Source: Eucalyptus grandis (Eukaryota > Streptophyta > Magnoliopsida > Myrtales > Myrtaceae). From it: a stretch of 64,000 nt of DNA. The notes under the pieces are model-generated. The model was not told where the DNA came from. It was given only the letters and a program-made list of their open reading frames with translations, and did no database searches. The translations under genes and the position numbers were made by a program. Location: the NCBI RefSeq assembly GCF_016545825.1, contig NC_052614.1, positions 40,332,072-40,396,071 of the forward strand, given 5' to 3'. Shown one piece after another: positions 35,764 to 48,187 of the stretch. Numbering within the stretch: the stretch's first letter is position 1; every line of letters starts with the position of its first letter.

Positions 35764-38548
35764 TTTTTTTTTTTTTTTTTGGTAAATACAAGATACAAAA
35801 CTAAGAAAAATTAACGTCTAGAATCTATAATCCCAACTTTATCACTAAGCAAAACATGAGATAATTCTCTAAGAGGCCACAAGTAAAATGTAGTATCCAA
35901 ACGCTTCACTACGCCAATATTGACAAGCATATCGCAGGCCGATTACCTTAAAAATGTGATGAATTTTGAACTCAAAATGAGAGCTCAATAGTCTTCGATA
36001 TCTTTAAGAGTGTTGGTCTAGTGTTGTCCGCTATTCTCTTTGGTTAACAAGTTCCGTAAAAATTTTGGAGTCCATCTCAATAATGAGTTTATGGAAACCT
36101 CGTTATTTTGCGATGGTAAGTCCCAACCATAGCGCCCATAGTTTTTCTTGTAAAGATGACCATATTTCAAGAAATGAGGTAAAATCGCCAAGTCAGTCAT
36201 CCCATTCATTTTGGAATACTCCTCTGGCTCTTCTAAGTCTAGGATTACCTTTAGATAGTCCATCCGTATTTTGTTTGATCCATGCCGAAGGAGGATGATC
36301 CCAAGCAACAATAACGAGAAGTAAATGATCTACTTTTAGACAAGTTGATCATGGAAAAAGCTATGATTTCCTATGTGTATGATTGGATTACTTGTACAGG
36401 GTTGGAAGGAAAAATAAAGTTTTTCTAGATTAGTGACTTGTTTCTCCATTACCAAAAAAACCATCTACTTACACCAAAAGTAGTACTCCAATCAAAGTGG
36501 GAATTAAATCTCTTGTGGTCGCAGGTTGAATTTCAACCATTGAGTTTCATTGAGAAGAACTCTTCAAACAATGTCGTGGGACGAGAACCCATATGTTCTA
36601 AATAACTAGAGAATCAAACAAAACATGCAATGTTGTTTCCACTGAAGATTCACAATGCGGACAATAAGGTTATCTCCTAGATTGCGAGATGTTCTTAATT
36701 CATTGGATAATAAATGCTTATGTGCCGCTAGCCAAAAGAAGGTTTTACTATGTTGAGGTCCTATCAGCTTTCTTGATTATTGATCCTTTTGATAATTTCA
36801 CATGCTGACCCAAGAAAAAAGATCCACTGCTATTACCTTCCCACAATAGACCATCTTTCCCATTGGAGGGTACCAACGGTTTGATGCGCGAATTCCAAGG
36901 ATTTCATCTTTTGGTAAGATTCCTTGAAAAGCGGAAAGTTCCATTTCCATTTAGCACAAAATCACGAATTTTTTGTTTGTCTTAAATGGAGTGTGGAGAG
37001 TCACTATTTCAATGAGTGGCTCCAACCCTTTAATGCATCCGTCTTTCCAAAAATATACATCTTCTCCATTTCCCGCTCCATACTGCTCCTTCCTCTAAAG
37101 TTGGCCATACATTAACAATTGCTTTCCATAATATCGATTCACCAGATTTAACGTGAACAATATTTCCTTGTTGTGAATAATATTTGGCATGCAAAAGCTG
37201 TGACTATAGTGGGGTTGTGTCTTGAAGCTCCATGCTAGTTTCATCAATAAACCTTGGTTAGTAATTTCAAAGGATCTAAGGCCAAGACCACCACTTTTTT
37301 TAGGTTTACAAATAGTCTTCCAATTCAAAAGGTGTATGCAATGCTTGTCTCCGGTATCTCCCCAAATGAAAGCATAGCAACATTTCTCAATCCGACAAAC
37401 ACGAGTTAAGACTTTATAATATTATATTTGATAGGTAGGTACAGACATGATTGAAAATTGAGCTAATGTGATGTGGCCTGCCATTGACAAGCTATCTGAC
37501 TTCTATCCACTAACTCTATTTGTTGTCTTCTCTAATAACAGTTGAAAATGCCTTGAAGATGTTATTCCATGAATCAAAAGCACCTAGATATTTGCTTGGG
37601 TTTGAACATATTACAAAGTCGAAGATATCGCTTAGATGTTTTAGCCCTAGAGAAGTATTCTTTGAGCAGAAAAGTTTGCTTTTAGCCTTGCGGACAATTT
37701 GACCTGATCTTTGACAAAAATTGTCCAAGCACTCCAAGATAACCTTCATCTATTCCATTGAGGCTTCTGCCAATAATAATAGCTCATTTGCAGACATTAA
37801 ATGAGATATCTGCGGTCCTCTCTGACCAAAACAAAAGGTTTCCATGGTTTTGAATTCACTGCTGCATGGACAAGATGAGATAATCGATCCATATACAATA
37901 CAAAAATATTGGGAGAGAGAGGTCACCTTGACGTATTCCCTAGATGGCAAGAAGGTCTCTGTAATCTCCCCATTCCACAACACCTGCATGGACGAAGAGG
38001 TGATACATTTCATAATGAGTTGAACCAATGAGTCTGGAATACCTTTCAAGGAGTTTTCGCAATGAAGGACCATTTCAGTCGATCATATGCTTTCTCCAAA
38101 TTAATTTTTAGAATCATGTGCCCTCATTTCCTTTGGGATTTGCTCATTGAGTGAATTGCTTGTACAATAATAACATTATATTGAATGTGTCTATCGGGAA
38201 CAAAGCTAATTTAGACAAGTTGTGGTAGAACATCCTTTAATCAATTCATGATCACTTTGGAGAGAATTTTATAGGTGACATTACACAAATTAAATGGTTG
38301 AAAGTTGTTCGTAGTCTCCGATTGTTGCACTTTCGAATTAGCACTTGGAGTGTTTTGCTAATCTCAGCTTAGTTACAGTTTCCTAACCAAGCATCAATAA
38401 TAAAATTGGTTAATGAGTTGCTAACCAAATTTTGTTGATGTCGAAAGAAAACCCTTGGAAGCCATCCGGTCCGGGTGCTTTCAAAAGTGTTTTGTAGACT
38501 TTTCTTGTCAACGATTCTAGCCGACATGAAGCTTGTGAGAAATTCAAG
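35764..38548 (-). mobile_element. 5'-truncated LINE (non-LTR retrotransposon)
   Basis: Read right to left: reverse transcriptase pieces (37516-38480), a region typical of plant LINE C-termini (37095-37328, MNWKTICKPKKSGGLGLRSF), then an RNase H-like piece near 36000-36290 (WIKQNTDG, LWALWLGLTIAK, EMDS). It ends in a 17-base poly(A), seen as poly(T) at 35764-35780. The RT catalytic block reads SANELLLLAEAS where FADD is expected, so it is dead. acttgaa occurs beside both ends (35757-35763 and 38549-38555) and may be a short target duplication. Confidence 0.85.
37750..38480 (-). pseudogene. LINE reverse transcriptase remnant
   Basis: Contains PDSLVQLIMKCI, SSSMQVLWNGE, an RGxPQISHLM-type block and LLLLAEAS, the usual order around the LINE RT active site. 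The catalytic Asp-Asp is replaced (ANE). Stops and frame changes separate the pieces. The endonuclease domain expected upstream is absent, consistent with 5' truncation. Confidence 0.75.
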
Positions 38549-41342
38549 ACTTGAAAATTTCTATCGACAATTCAAGCGCTCATCCTCATAAAAGTACAAA
38601 AATAGAAAATAGTATAAATAAATAAAAATAGTGGGCTTTTCTAGTTCGTGGCCCAATTTACATAGCTCACAAAATTAAATTTCGCTAAATCCACAAGCCA
38701 AAGAAGCCTGTCGGCTCTAGTCCATCTTATGCATCAATGAGGCCCTAGAAGCTGTTGCCCCACTAGCCCATTCCATATGCTAAAGCCACAGCCCATTAGA
38801 CCAAAACCCATAGAGGGTGAAGCCCACAGGACATGGAAAAGCCCAGTCCATCTTCTTCTCACAATCTTTGAAGAAGACTCACGTGAGAATGCGCAAGGGG
38901 GAACGCGCGAGTAAGGGCGAATGAGAGAGGAGCTCTTGAAGGAAAAGTGAGAGACGCCAGGGCCAGCGAGGAAGGAGCTTGAGATTTGTAAAAGATGTTC
39001 TAAACTTCTAATCAACATATTGTGTACCTTAAATGGACTTCATTTGCTGTGTCAAAATGCCCCAGCAACATTGAGGCCTGATTTGAAAATTTGATATGTT
39101 TTTTCATGATTGTTGTGTTTCTGATGTACATCGCTGATTTCTTAATTGTTTTTTTTTTTTAGGATTTTTGTGAGTAGATTTTGGGGATGATGTCTCCATG
39201 AAAGTTGTTTGCCACATCTAGATCTAGTTAACCTAAAATTTCTTTTAAAAAATGAAGGTCGTTTGGTCAGTATGATCATCATTCAATCATTTGTGCTTGC
39301 CTCTGAAAATCGGTTTTCCAGTCAGATCTTTATGTGTTCTTCAATTTTTATAAAAATTTGTTCATATTTTCAAAATGAGTTCTTCACGAAAGTTTGAGCT
39401 AACATCTTAAGCTTTCATTTGACACCAATTTTATTGAAATCGATGCATTTTTGGTCATTCAAAGGATCTGATCAGTGCGCATAATCAATTTGCCCTCAGA
39501 TTGTGGAACTTGTTTCTCAAGAACGACCGGGTGTGTTTAGTAATTTTGACGAAGTTGAGTTCCTTGTTTGCAAATTTCCAAAACATTAAAGTTTTTCATG
39601 AGGCTCTTATATGCAAATATGAAAATTTCAACACCTGATTGCAAGTTTTGAGGGGCTTAGTTGCGAAACATTCGGATAAGGTTTGAGCTGCTACCGAAAC
39701 TAATTCAGTTATAACAGTTAGGCACTGACCGATTTTCCAAAATATTCTCTTGTGAATTTGTCAAATATAAAAACTGAAAGTTTGTCATTGATTCCTTCCC
39801 TAACTACTCAAAATTTTCACGCCAATTTAAAGTCGGCTGATATTTTTTCCAAATTTTTCAAAACTCGGACCTGAAACGGGTCGGATTCTGGACCCTTTGG
39901 GACAAATCGTATTTTTCGAGTCAAATGGTAAATAATTGGATATAATGACCTTCTAGACATTTATTGCAACAAGCCAAGCATGCCTGAATCACTTCATTTG
40001 ATGATCGTTTGTCTGGTCAATTAATTTCAAAACCTAATGATATGAATCCTGCAATTAATGAATAAGTGATCCTATTTATGATTCACTAGCTTTGTTAGAT
40101 GGTTTGAGATTCAAGTCCATTTTTCATCTAAATGCATGTTTAATTGTTCACGTATGTGATTGTTATATGTATGCATAAGTTCAATGCATGAACAAGGGAA
40201 ATGCCAAAAGGAGATTTAGACCTTAAATTTAGGGATTAATAGAAATCGACCACTGTTTGCGAACATAAATGATGGCCAATAACTATTAATCACAATTTAA
40301 TCAACTTTAGGGTCTAGGATGGGACAATATGTGTGCACAACCAAAGGCCAACTTCAAGGCTCGTGTTTCATGTTCAAAATTTGCTCGAGTTATTGGCTCT
40401 TGTTTGTACTTGCTTGGACTTGTATGGCTGCATTATATGTATTACATAAGTCGAATACTTAGTATAGTATGTCGAGACAATCTGTGAAGAAGTAGACCGA
40501 AAGACTCGAAGCGGTGGCATGCCCGATGTCCAATCCAGCGTTTGTGAAGTACCATTCATTCTCGGCCATTTCTCGAGTTTTTCATTCAAATTTGTAATAA
40601 TATCCGACAAGTTGCGGGTTTTATTTTTCATGCACTTAGAATAGTTTGTGCTTTAATTTATTGAGTGTTTACCTTCCCAGCAACATACAGTTATATGCGT
40701 GTTTATTTCATACTATGTTGACTAGTTTAGAATTGCATGAACGAACCATCCACATATGATCACATTTCAATGCTCAAAATGAATTTGCACGAAAACATAA
40801 AAACAAATGCATGATCACTTTAGGTAACAACCAACCGTTAGGTATCGAAATTGCATTAATATAAATATTAAGATAACCCAAGTTCTTTGGTTCATACTTT
40901 CAATTCTTGATTGGGCAATGTAGCCAACCCCAAAAAAGAGGCTGGCAGTGACTCTAATTAACATGTTAGGTTGTTTAACGAACATTAGAATGAATCCTTA
41001 TCATGTGAGGTTTGGGAGAATCTGTATTCGTAATTAATAGACCGAGTGCGGCTCACCGACTAGACGATGCTTCTAAAGCTGTCTGTTATGGGAACACATG
41101 CTTAAATTGTTTTACAATTAAATACCCATAAATCTATCCACTAGAGGGCCCTTCCGCCTGAGGGGTAGGTTGCGGCATCCATCGTTCACCACCCATCGTT
41201 TATCGTACTCGACCACCACAATTCCGGTTAGACCAATAAGGAAGCTTGGCCACAAAAGAAAACCTGATTTTGGGCAACGCCGAGAGCTTTATAAACGCCT
41301 CTCATCGATTTCTCTCATTAATGAGTTTTCCTGCTGGATAAG

Positions 41343-41345
<3 letters not shown>
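38549..41345. other. No recognisable gene; possible repeat debris
   Basis: AT-rich. The words ccccaaaaaagaggctggca near 40931 recall 3' regions of plant retroelements, but no element boundaries can be drawn. Open frames such as 38734-39018 (minus) have no recognisable domain. Confidence 0.4.

Positions 41346-41346
<1 letters not shown>

Positions 41347-41412
<66 letters not shown>
41347..41412. repeat. (TC)n microsatellite, about 33 units
   Basis: An uninterrupted TC run that passes into CACACAC. The gypsy element at 41419 inserted at the CACAC part. Confidence 0.95.
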
Positions 41413-41418
<6 letters not shown>

Positions 41419-41654
41419 CGATGTGGACATCGAGTCATATCGAGGACGAGGTGCTAGGGACCCATTGTCTATTCCTACTGGTTCGATTACTCGAGCGCGG
41501 CCAAACAATTCAGGCATGACATGTCATGATTCGTGATCTTTGGCGTGAAGATGACCTTGGATCAAATCTTGAAGAATTTTGGAAATCTTGGTGCAATTTA
41601 ATTATCTTGTCACCAAATAATTGACCAAGTCAATTTATATATATTCTTGTTTAA

Positions 41655-41740
41655 GAATATTCTAGAATAGGAATATTCTAGAATATGACGCATTAGATAT
41701 ATATTGTTTAAGAATATTCTAGAATAGGAATATTCTAGAA
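41655..41740 (+). promoter_or_regulatory. Heat-shock-element clusters in the 5' LTR
   Basis: Perfect alternating GAA and TTC blocks spaced by two bases: agaatattctagaata at 41654-41669 and again at 41711-41726, each followed after tag by another GAA-TA-TTC-TA-GAA set (41671-41683 and 41728-41740). This equals the heat-shock-factor consensus nGAAnnTTCnnGAAn. The last block ends 38 bp before the TATA box at 41778. Confidence 0.7.
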
Positions 41741-41777
41741 TATGACGCATTAGTTTTTTAGGGTTTGTGTGGCAGCC

Positions 41778-41785
41778 TATATAAA
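41778..41785 (+). promoter_or_regulatory. TATA box of the 5' LTR
   Basis: TATATAAA, with the equivalent box at 47579-47586 in the 3' LTR. It would drive the genomic transcript of the element. Confidence 0.75.
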
Positions 41786-42095
41786 GGATTTGCCAAATTT
41801 CTTTGGGGACGGATATATTTTATTTTTGAGGAAAAGAATTGAGAGGTTCTCTTTTTACTGTTCTTCTTTTGAGGACTTGACCTAATCAAGATTCTCTTGT
41901 CGGTCAATTCGACTTATCGAGCGAGATAGCGAATTCTTTCGCTCGGGCGTCTATAACGTTGGTTGGTTGACACGTGTTCGTCAACATGTAACGTTCATAC
42001 CGAGGTTGCCAATCACAGTTTGATTGAGGTCGAGGTTTACAATTCCGCACCATCCGGGCCTTCATAAAACGATCCCGCAACGATTCACATCAATT

Positions 42096-42110
42096 TGGTA
42101 TCAAAGCCAG
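42096..42110 (+). other. Primer binding site (initiator tRNA-Met)
   Basis: tggtatcaaagccag, three bases after the LTR end. It differs by one base from the usual plant TGGTATCAGAGCC site complementary to the tRNA-iMet 3' end. Confidence 0.9.
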
Positions 42111-42772
42111 GTTATACAAGGTCTATTTATCTTTAATTTTCTGTTGATAATCAGCAATTTGAGATTTATTGGGTTAGGTCCGATTGCTTTGTGCTTCCAT
42201 ACGTAGCTGTTTGCTGTTAGTTTTAAATTTTCTTTTCTAGCATCTTAAATTGTATCCGAGTTCGTAAAAAAAAGTAAAAAAGTAAAAAAAAAAAAAAAGA
42301 AGAGAAAGAAAACGCACAAAAAGCGTGCAAGAGAAAAAACAGATTCGGCAAAAAAATTAGCCGAACAAAAAAATAAATCAAGAAGGCGACTGTTTGTTAG
42401 TAGACCAAATTGAAACAAAATCGGTAGTGATTTGCGTTTCAATTGAATTTTATTTCAATTGGAATTTCGAAAGTTGTACTTGTTGGTTTGAAATTGTTAC
42501 TTGCTGAAACAAAATCAATAGTGATCTAATCTTGTTTGATTAGTTTGATTGATTGTCGTGAGGGGGTTGAGAGACAGTTTTGAGTCCAATAAAGAGCTTG
42601 TGAAAAGAGAATACGAGAGGAAAAAGGCAAGAGTGTGTAAGCTTAATTGAGGGTGAAAAAAGCCTAGACTTGAGTTAAACACGAGAGGAGTGACAAATAT
42701 CTCGAGAGAAACACGTGAGGGAGCGATTGGTGAGGATTTTTTTAGACTAACGTTTACTTGCAAGTCTAAAAT

Positions 42773-44709
42773 ATGTCGCGCGAAGAAAGCGTGAATCAAC
42801 GGGAGGTTGACTCCATACGAAGGATGAAGCGCTCATGGAAAGCATCCAGCAATTGAGGGTTGTAGTGGAGGAGCTTAGTGGCCGAATGATGAGGAATGAC
42901 ATGAGGGTTGATGGTGACCGAGAGATACTCGAGGAAGGCCGCAACATCAGCGAGATGCCTCTAGAACACAACATAGAAGGCAACGGCAATATGATGATGA
43001 TGAGGCCGACATGAGGATGATCGAGATGCTCGATTTGAAAGGTGGAATGGAGGCCGAAGGTTTAGACACCGAGGAGATGATGAACTTGGCAACATCAAGA
43101 TGAAGATTCCTTCATTCCAAGGGAAGAATGATCCCGATGCGTATCTAGAGTGGGAGAAACGCATGGAGATGGTATTTGATTGCCAACGATACTCCGAGCT
43201 CAAAGGTAAATTGCAGCTGTTGAATTTACTGATTATGCTATAATTTGATGGGATCAACTTGTGACTAGTAGGAGGCGCAATGGTGAAAGACCGATAGAGA
43301 CGTGGGATGAGATGAAAGCGGTGATGAGGAGGCGTTTTGTGCCAAGTCATTACCATTGAGATTTGTTTCAAAAGTTACAAAACCTCACACAAGGCAATAA
43401 GAGCGTGGAAGAGTATCACAAGGAGATGGAGATTGCCATGATCTGTGCTAATGTGATGGAAGATCGTGAGGCCACAATGTCAAGATTTTTGAGTGGTTTG
43501 AACCGAGACATAGCAAGGGTGGTAGAGCTACAACACTATGTTGAATTGGAAGAATTGGTGGACAAAGCCATCAAAGTTGAGCGGCAATTGAAGTTGGATC
43601 GAAATCACAAGAGTGGAGGAGGTTCAAATCAGAATTGGAGATCCAATTGGAAGAGAGATGAGAAGCCAAATTGGAGAGGAAACAACACAAAAACCGAAAC
43701 TTCAAAGGAGAAGGAGAGGGACGGTAAAGTTGGAACGAATCCGGTTTGTAAAACCGAAAATCCTAATACTAGAACTCGTGAAATTAAATGTTTTAAGTGT
43801 TTGGGCAGGGGCCATATGGCGAATCAATGCCCTAATAGGAGGGTGATGATCATGACTGGACATGGTGTTATTGAGTCCGAAAGTGAAAGGAAAGAAGATG
43901 ATGATGAGATGCCACCATTGGAGGATTGTAGTGATGGAAAAGTGGCTATAAAAGGAGACTTATTGGTGGTTAGGCGTTCTCTGAGTGTGCAAGTAAAGGA
44001 GGAGGAGCATCACCAACAAAGAGATAATTTGTTTCATACAAGGTGTGTGGTGAATGGTAAGATCTATAGTATGATAATTGATGGAGGTAGTTGTGCGAAT
44101 GTGGCAAGTTGTATTATGGTGGATAAGTTGGGCTTGAAGACAACAAAGCACCCTCGGCCTTATAGACTTCAATGGTTAAATGATAGTGGTGAGGTGAAAG
44201 TATCGAAGCAAGTTCGAATTCCATTTGAGATAGGGAAATATAAGGACGAGGTAAAGTGTGATGTTGTACCTATGCAAGCGGGTCATATCTTACTTGGAAG
44301 ACCATGGCAATATGATCGAAAGGTACATCATGATGGGTATACTAATCGTTATTCATTGATGATGAATCAAAAGACTTATACCTTGGTACCAATGACACCT
44401 AGTGAGGTGTATCAAGATCAACTAAAGTTACAACGAGAAGCTGAGAGAGAGAGAAAAGGTGAGAAATTCGAGGGCTTGCGTGGTGTGTCTGAGACGCAAG
44501 GAAAAGGAGAGGCCGAGAGAAAGATTGTGGTAAAAACCGAGGGAAAAGAAGAGAGGAAAGAAAATAGGCAAAATAATTTTTATGCAAAATCAAGTGAAGT
44601 GAGGAGAGCTTTAGTTCTAGATCGACCAATGCTTGTACTTGTGTACAAGGAGGTTTTATTTTCTACTAACGATCTTGACCCAAGTTTGCCTAGTTCTGTT
44701 GTATCTTAG
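42773..44709 (+). pseudogene. gypsy gag and protease (5' part broken)
   Basis: The start at 42773 (MSREESVNQREVDS) frameshifts within 30 codons. The gag core then reads in pieces, including MKIPSFQGKNDPDAYLEWEK. From 43363 a 448-codon frame is open: the end of the gag domain (KSVEEYHKEME, FLSGLNRDIA), a basic linker, a CCHC knuckle at residues 143-156 (CFKCLGRGHMANQC), and an aspartic protease with DGGSC at residues 240-244 and ILLGRPW near residue 310. The DGGS active site is the usual variant in this plant group. Gag packages RNA and the protease matures the particle. Confidence 0.9.
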
Positions 44710-47290
44710 GAATTTGAAGATGTCTTTCCCGATGAACTTCCGGAGGGATACCACCGATTCGAGGCATAGAACATCAAATTGACTTGATTCCTGGTGCGCC
44801 ATTACCTAATCGACCCGCATATCGAAGCAATCCCGAGGAGACAAAGGAACTTCAGCTATTGGAACGGGGTATGTGAGAGAGAGTCTTAGCCCGTGCGATG
44901 TCCCTATTTTGTTGGTGCCAAAGAAGGATGGAACTTGGTGAATGTGTGTCGATTGCCGAGCAATCAATAATATTACGGTAAAGTATCGACATCCTATTCC
45001 TAGGTTAGATGACATGTTGGATGAGTTGCATGGTTCTTGCGTTTTCACTAAGATCGATTTGAAAGTGGCTATCATCAAATTAGGATGAAAGAAGGTGATG
45101 AATGGAAACTGCATTTAAGACCAAGTATGGATTATATGAGTGGTTAGTAATGCCATTTGGATTAACTAATGCACCGAGCACGTTTATGCGACTTATGAAT
45201 CATGTTTTGCATGCTTTTATTGGTCGATTTGTGGTTGTCTATTTCGATGACATCTTAATTTATAGCCAAAGTCCTGATGACCATATTGAGCATGTGCGAG
45301 TTGTCTTGCAGGTTTTAAGGGCCGAGCAATTATACACTAATCTAAAGAAGTGCTCTTTTGTTACCAACAAATTAGTATTTCTAGGATTTGTTGTTAGTGC
45401 TAATGGTATACAGGTTGATGAAGAAAAGGTTAAAGCAATCTGGAATGGCCAACGCCTAAGACCATAGGAGAGGTGCGTAGCTTTCATGGATTGGCGAGTT
45501 TTTATCGACGATTTGTGAGAAATTTTAGCACTATTGCCGCACCATTAACTAGGTAATCAAGAAGCACGTGGGTTTCACGTGGGGAGAAGAGCAAGAAAAA
45601 GCATTTAATCTGCTAAAAGATAAGTTAACTAATGCTCCTTTATTATCTTTGCCGAATTTCAGTGCTACTTTTGAGATAGAGTGCGATGCTTCGGTACAAG
45701 AATTGGAGCCGTGTTGATGCAAGGAGGGCGTCCCATAGCTTATTTCAGCGAAAAATTGAGTGGAGCAACATTGAATTATCCTACCTATGATAAGGAGATG
45801 TATGCTTTAGTGCGAGCTTTGGAGACTTGGCAACATTATTCATGGCCAAAGGAGTTTGTGATCCACACCGACCATGAGACCTTGAAGTACTTGAAATGAC
45901 AGCAAAAGTTGAATAAAAGACATGCCAAATGGATAGAGTTCATTGAGACTTTTCCATATGTGATCAAGTACAAGAAAGGTAAGGAAAATGTGGTAGCCGA
46001 TGCACTTTCTCGAAGGTATGCGATTCTAACTATTTTAGAAGCAAAGTGTCTAGGTTTTGAGCATATCAAGGGCTTATATATTGATGATGATGACTTTGAG
46101 AGAGTCTATGAAGCATGTGAACACGCTGCATTTGATAAATTTTATAGGCATGGAGGTTATCTTTTCGAAAACAAACTATGTTTGCCTAAGTGTTCTTTGC
46201 ATGAATTGTTGGTGCGAGAAGCGCATAGTGGTGGTTTAATGGGGCATTTTGGCATTAATAAGACTTATGAAGTGATGTATGAACATTTTTATTGGCCACA
46301 TATGAAGAGAGATGTCACACGTGTTTGTGAGAGATGCATTGCTTGTAAGCAATCGAAGTCTACAACTAAACTGCATGGCTTGTATACACCATTACCTATT
46401 CCAACGCATCCTTGGATTGATATTTCTATGGATTTTGTGTTAGGATTGCCTAGGTCTAAGTATGGTAGAGATTCTATTTATGTGGTTGTTGATCGGTTTT
46501 CAAAGATGGCTCATTTTATACCTTGTCATAAAACTGATGATGCATCTCATATTGCTAATTTGTTCTTTAAGGGAGGTTGTACGTTTGCATGGCATGCTTA
46601 GATCGATTGTTTCATATCGAGATTCTAAATTTCTTAGCTACTTTTGGAAAACATTGTGGAAAAACTAGGAACACGGTTGTTATTTTCTACTACTTGTCAT
46701 CCACAGACCGATGGTCAAACCGAGGTAGTTAATAGAACTTTAGGGGTATTGGTGCGTGCTATTATTAAAAAGAACATAAAATCTTGGGAAGATTGTCTGC
46801 CATATGTTGAATTTGCATATAATAGGAGCATGCATTCTGCTACTAAATTTACACCATTTGAGGTTGTCTATGGTTTTAATCCATTAACTCCATTAGATTT
46901 AACCCTTTACCTGTTGATAAGCGTGTGGATTTAGATGGAGCAAAGAAAGCTGAATTTGTCAAGGTGTTGCATGAGAAGACGCGCACAAATATTGAGCGCA
47001 AGACTGAGCAATATGCAAGGCAAGCTAACAAAGGGCGCAAGGAAGTGGTGTTTGAACCTCGGCGATTGGGTTTGGGTTCATATGCGCAAAGAGAGATTTC
47101 CTAAGCAGCGACATTCTAAGTTATTACCGCAAGGATGGACCATTCATGGTTTTGGAAAGAGTTAACAATAATGCCTACAAGCTTGATCTTCTAGGTAAGT
47201 ATGACGTTAGTGCCACATTTAATGTTTCGACTTGACTCTTTTTATGCCGTTGATGATTTGAGGACAAATCCTTTGCACGGGGAGGGAATG
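44710..47290 (+). pseudogene. gypsy pol: RT, RNase H and integrase (broken)
   Basis: RT opens with EFEDVFPDELPEG and contains [13 protein letters not shown] and the catalytic YFDD (residues 47-50 of the frame from 45102). RNase H follows ([10 protein letters not shown], then a TGA stop at 45897, [18 protein letters not shown]). Integrase has the HHCC region ([10 protein letters not shown] ... CERCIACKQ), [30 protein letters not shown] and a C-terminal GDWVWVHMRKERFP stretch. Frame breaks occur near 44850, 45060, 45460, 45690, 46580, 46650 and 46900. No chromodomain is seen. It cannot make a full polyprotein. Confidence 0.92.
47279..47288 (+). other. Polypurine tract of the gypsy element
   Basis: ggggagggaa abuts the 3' LTR directly, the expected site for plus-strand DNA priming. 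Confidence 0.9.
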
Positions 47291-47892
47291 ATGTGGACAT
47301 CGAGTCATATCGAGGAGGAGGTGCTAGGGACCCATTGTCTATTCCTACCGGTTCGATTACTCGAGCGCGGGCCAAATAATTCAGGTAAGCTATTGGCGTC
47401 ATGGTTCGTTATATTTGGCGTGAAGATGACCTTGGATCAAATCTTGAAGAATTTTGGAAATCTTGGTGCAATTTAATTATCTTGTCACCAAATAATTGAC
47501 TAAGTCAATTTATATATATTCTTGTTTAAGAATATTCTAGAATATGACGCATTAGTTTTTAGGGTTTGTGTGGCAGCCTATATAAAGGATTTGCCAAATT
47601 TCTTTGGGGACGGATATATTTTATTTTTGAGGAAAAGAATTGAGAGGTTCTCTTTTACTGTTCTTTTGAGGACTTGACCTAATCAATATTCTCTTGTGGC
47701 GATCAATTCGACTTATCGAGCGAGATAACGAATTCTTTCGCTCGTGGCATCTATAACGTTGGTTGGTTGACACGTGTTCGTCAACAGTCACGTTCACCGA
47801 GGTTGCCAATCACGGTTTGATTGGAGGTCGAGGTTTACAATTCGCACCATCTGGGCCTTCGTAGAATGATCCCTCCGCAACGATTCACATCA
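47289..47892 (+). repeat. 3' LTR of the gypsy element (604 bp)
   Basis: Begins TGATGTGG and ends CACATCA. It carries a single heat-shock-type triplet (47529-47544) before its TATA box at 47579-47586, in contrast to the four of the 5' LTR. CACAC follows at 47893-47897. Confidence 0.95.
47530..47542 (+). promoter_or_regulatory. Single heat-shock-type element in the 3' LTR
   Basis: GAA at 47530, TTC at 47535 and GAA at 47540, each separated by TA; a perfect three-block match to the heat-shock-factor consensus, 37 bp before the TATA box. Confidence 0.65.
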
Positions 47893-47897
47893 CACAC

Positions 47898-48187
47898 ACA
47901 CCAGCACAAACCCACGGCCTCACCCCTAATTTGTCTTTAGCTTTGAGTCTCTTGTTTGGTCTATGATAGGAAGCCATCTGTTATTTGGAAGAAGGTTTGG
48001 TTTATTCGATGATTAACGACTTCTACCACAAATCAACTGCTAGTACTTGATGTCCACGTTTTATTCTAAATAGCTTTTAGGAGAGACATTCTAAAACAGG
48101 GAGATGTTTTATCCCCTAGCATGATCTCCTACTGCTTTAACATTTTAGCATGCCCAGGTGAGTGGGTTAATGAAAGTGTCACGGCCC
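47898..48187. other. No recognisable feature
   Basis: Continuation of the CA-rich target site, then AT-rich sequence without supportable features. Confidence 0.45.

Larger units (their letters stand above)
41419..42092 (+). repeat. 5' LTR of the gypsy element (674 bp)
   Basis: Matches 47289-47892 along its whole length, except for about 70 extra bases near 41668-41745 formed by duplication of the GAATATTC-rich block. Point differences between the two LTRs are few to moderate. Confidence 0.93.
41419..47892 (+). mobile_element. Ty3/gypsy retrotransposon with both LTRs, 6.5 kb
   Basis: Complete structure: 5' LTR (41419-42092), initiator-Met primer site, gag, CCHC knuckle, protease, RT, RNase H, integrase, polypurine tract and 3' LTR (47289-47892). 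The LTR ends form TGATGTG...CACATCA; the first T of the 5' copy is now C. The 5-bp target duplication CACAC lies at 41414-41418 and 47893-47897, inside a TC/CA microsatellite. No chromodomain is visible. It is broken by several frameshifts and stops. Overall it is the best preserved element of the window. Confidence 0.95.

Noticed and set aside
41170..41457. 95-aa ORF with a long Ser-Leu run
   Set aside because: Translation of the TC microsatellite.
42096..42110. tRNA fragment
   Set aside because: It is the primer binding site complementary to the tRNA 3' end, with no cloverleaf around it. The same applies at 62844-62855.
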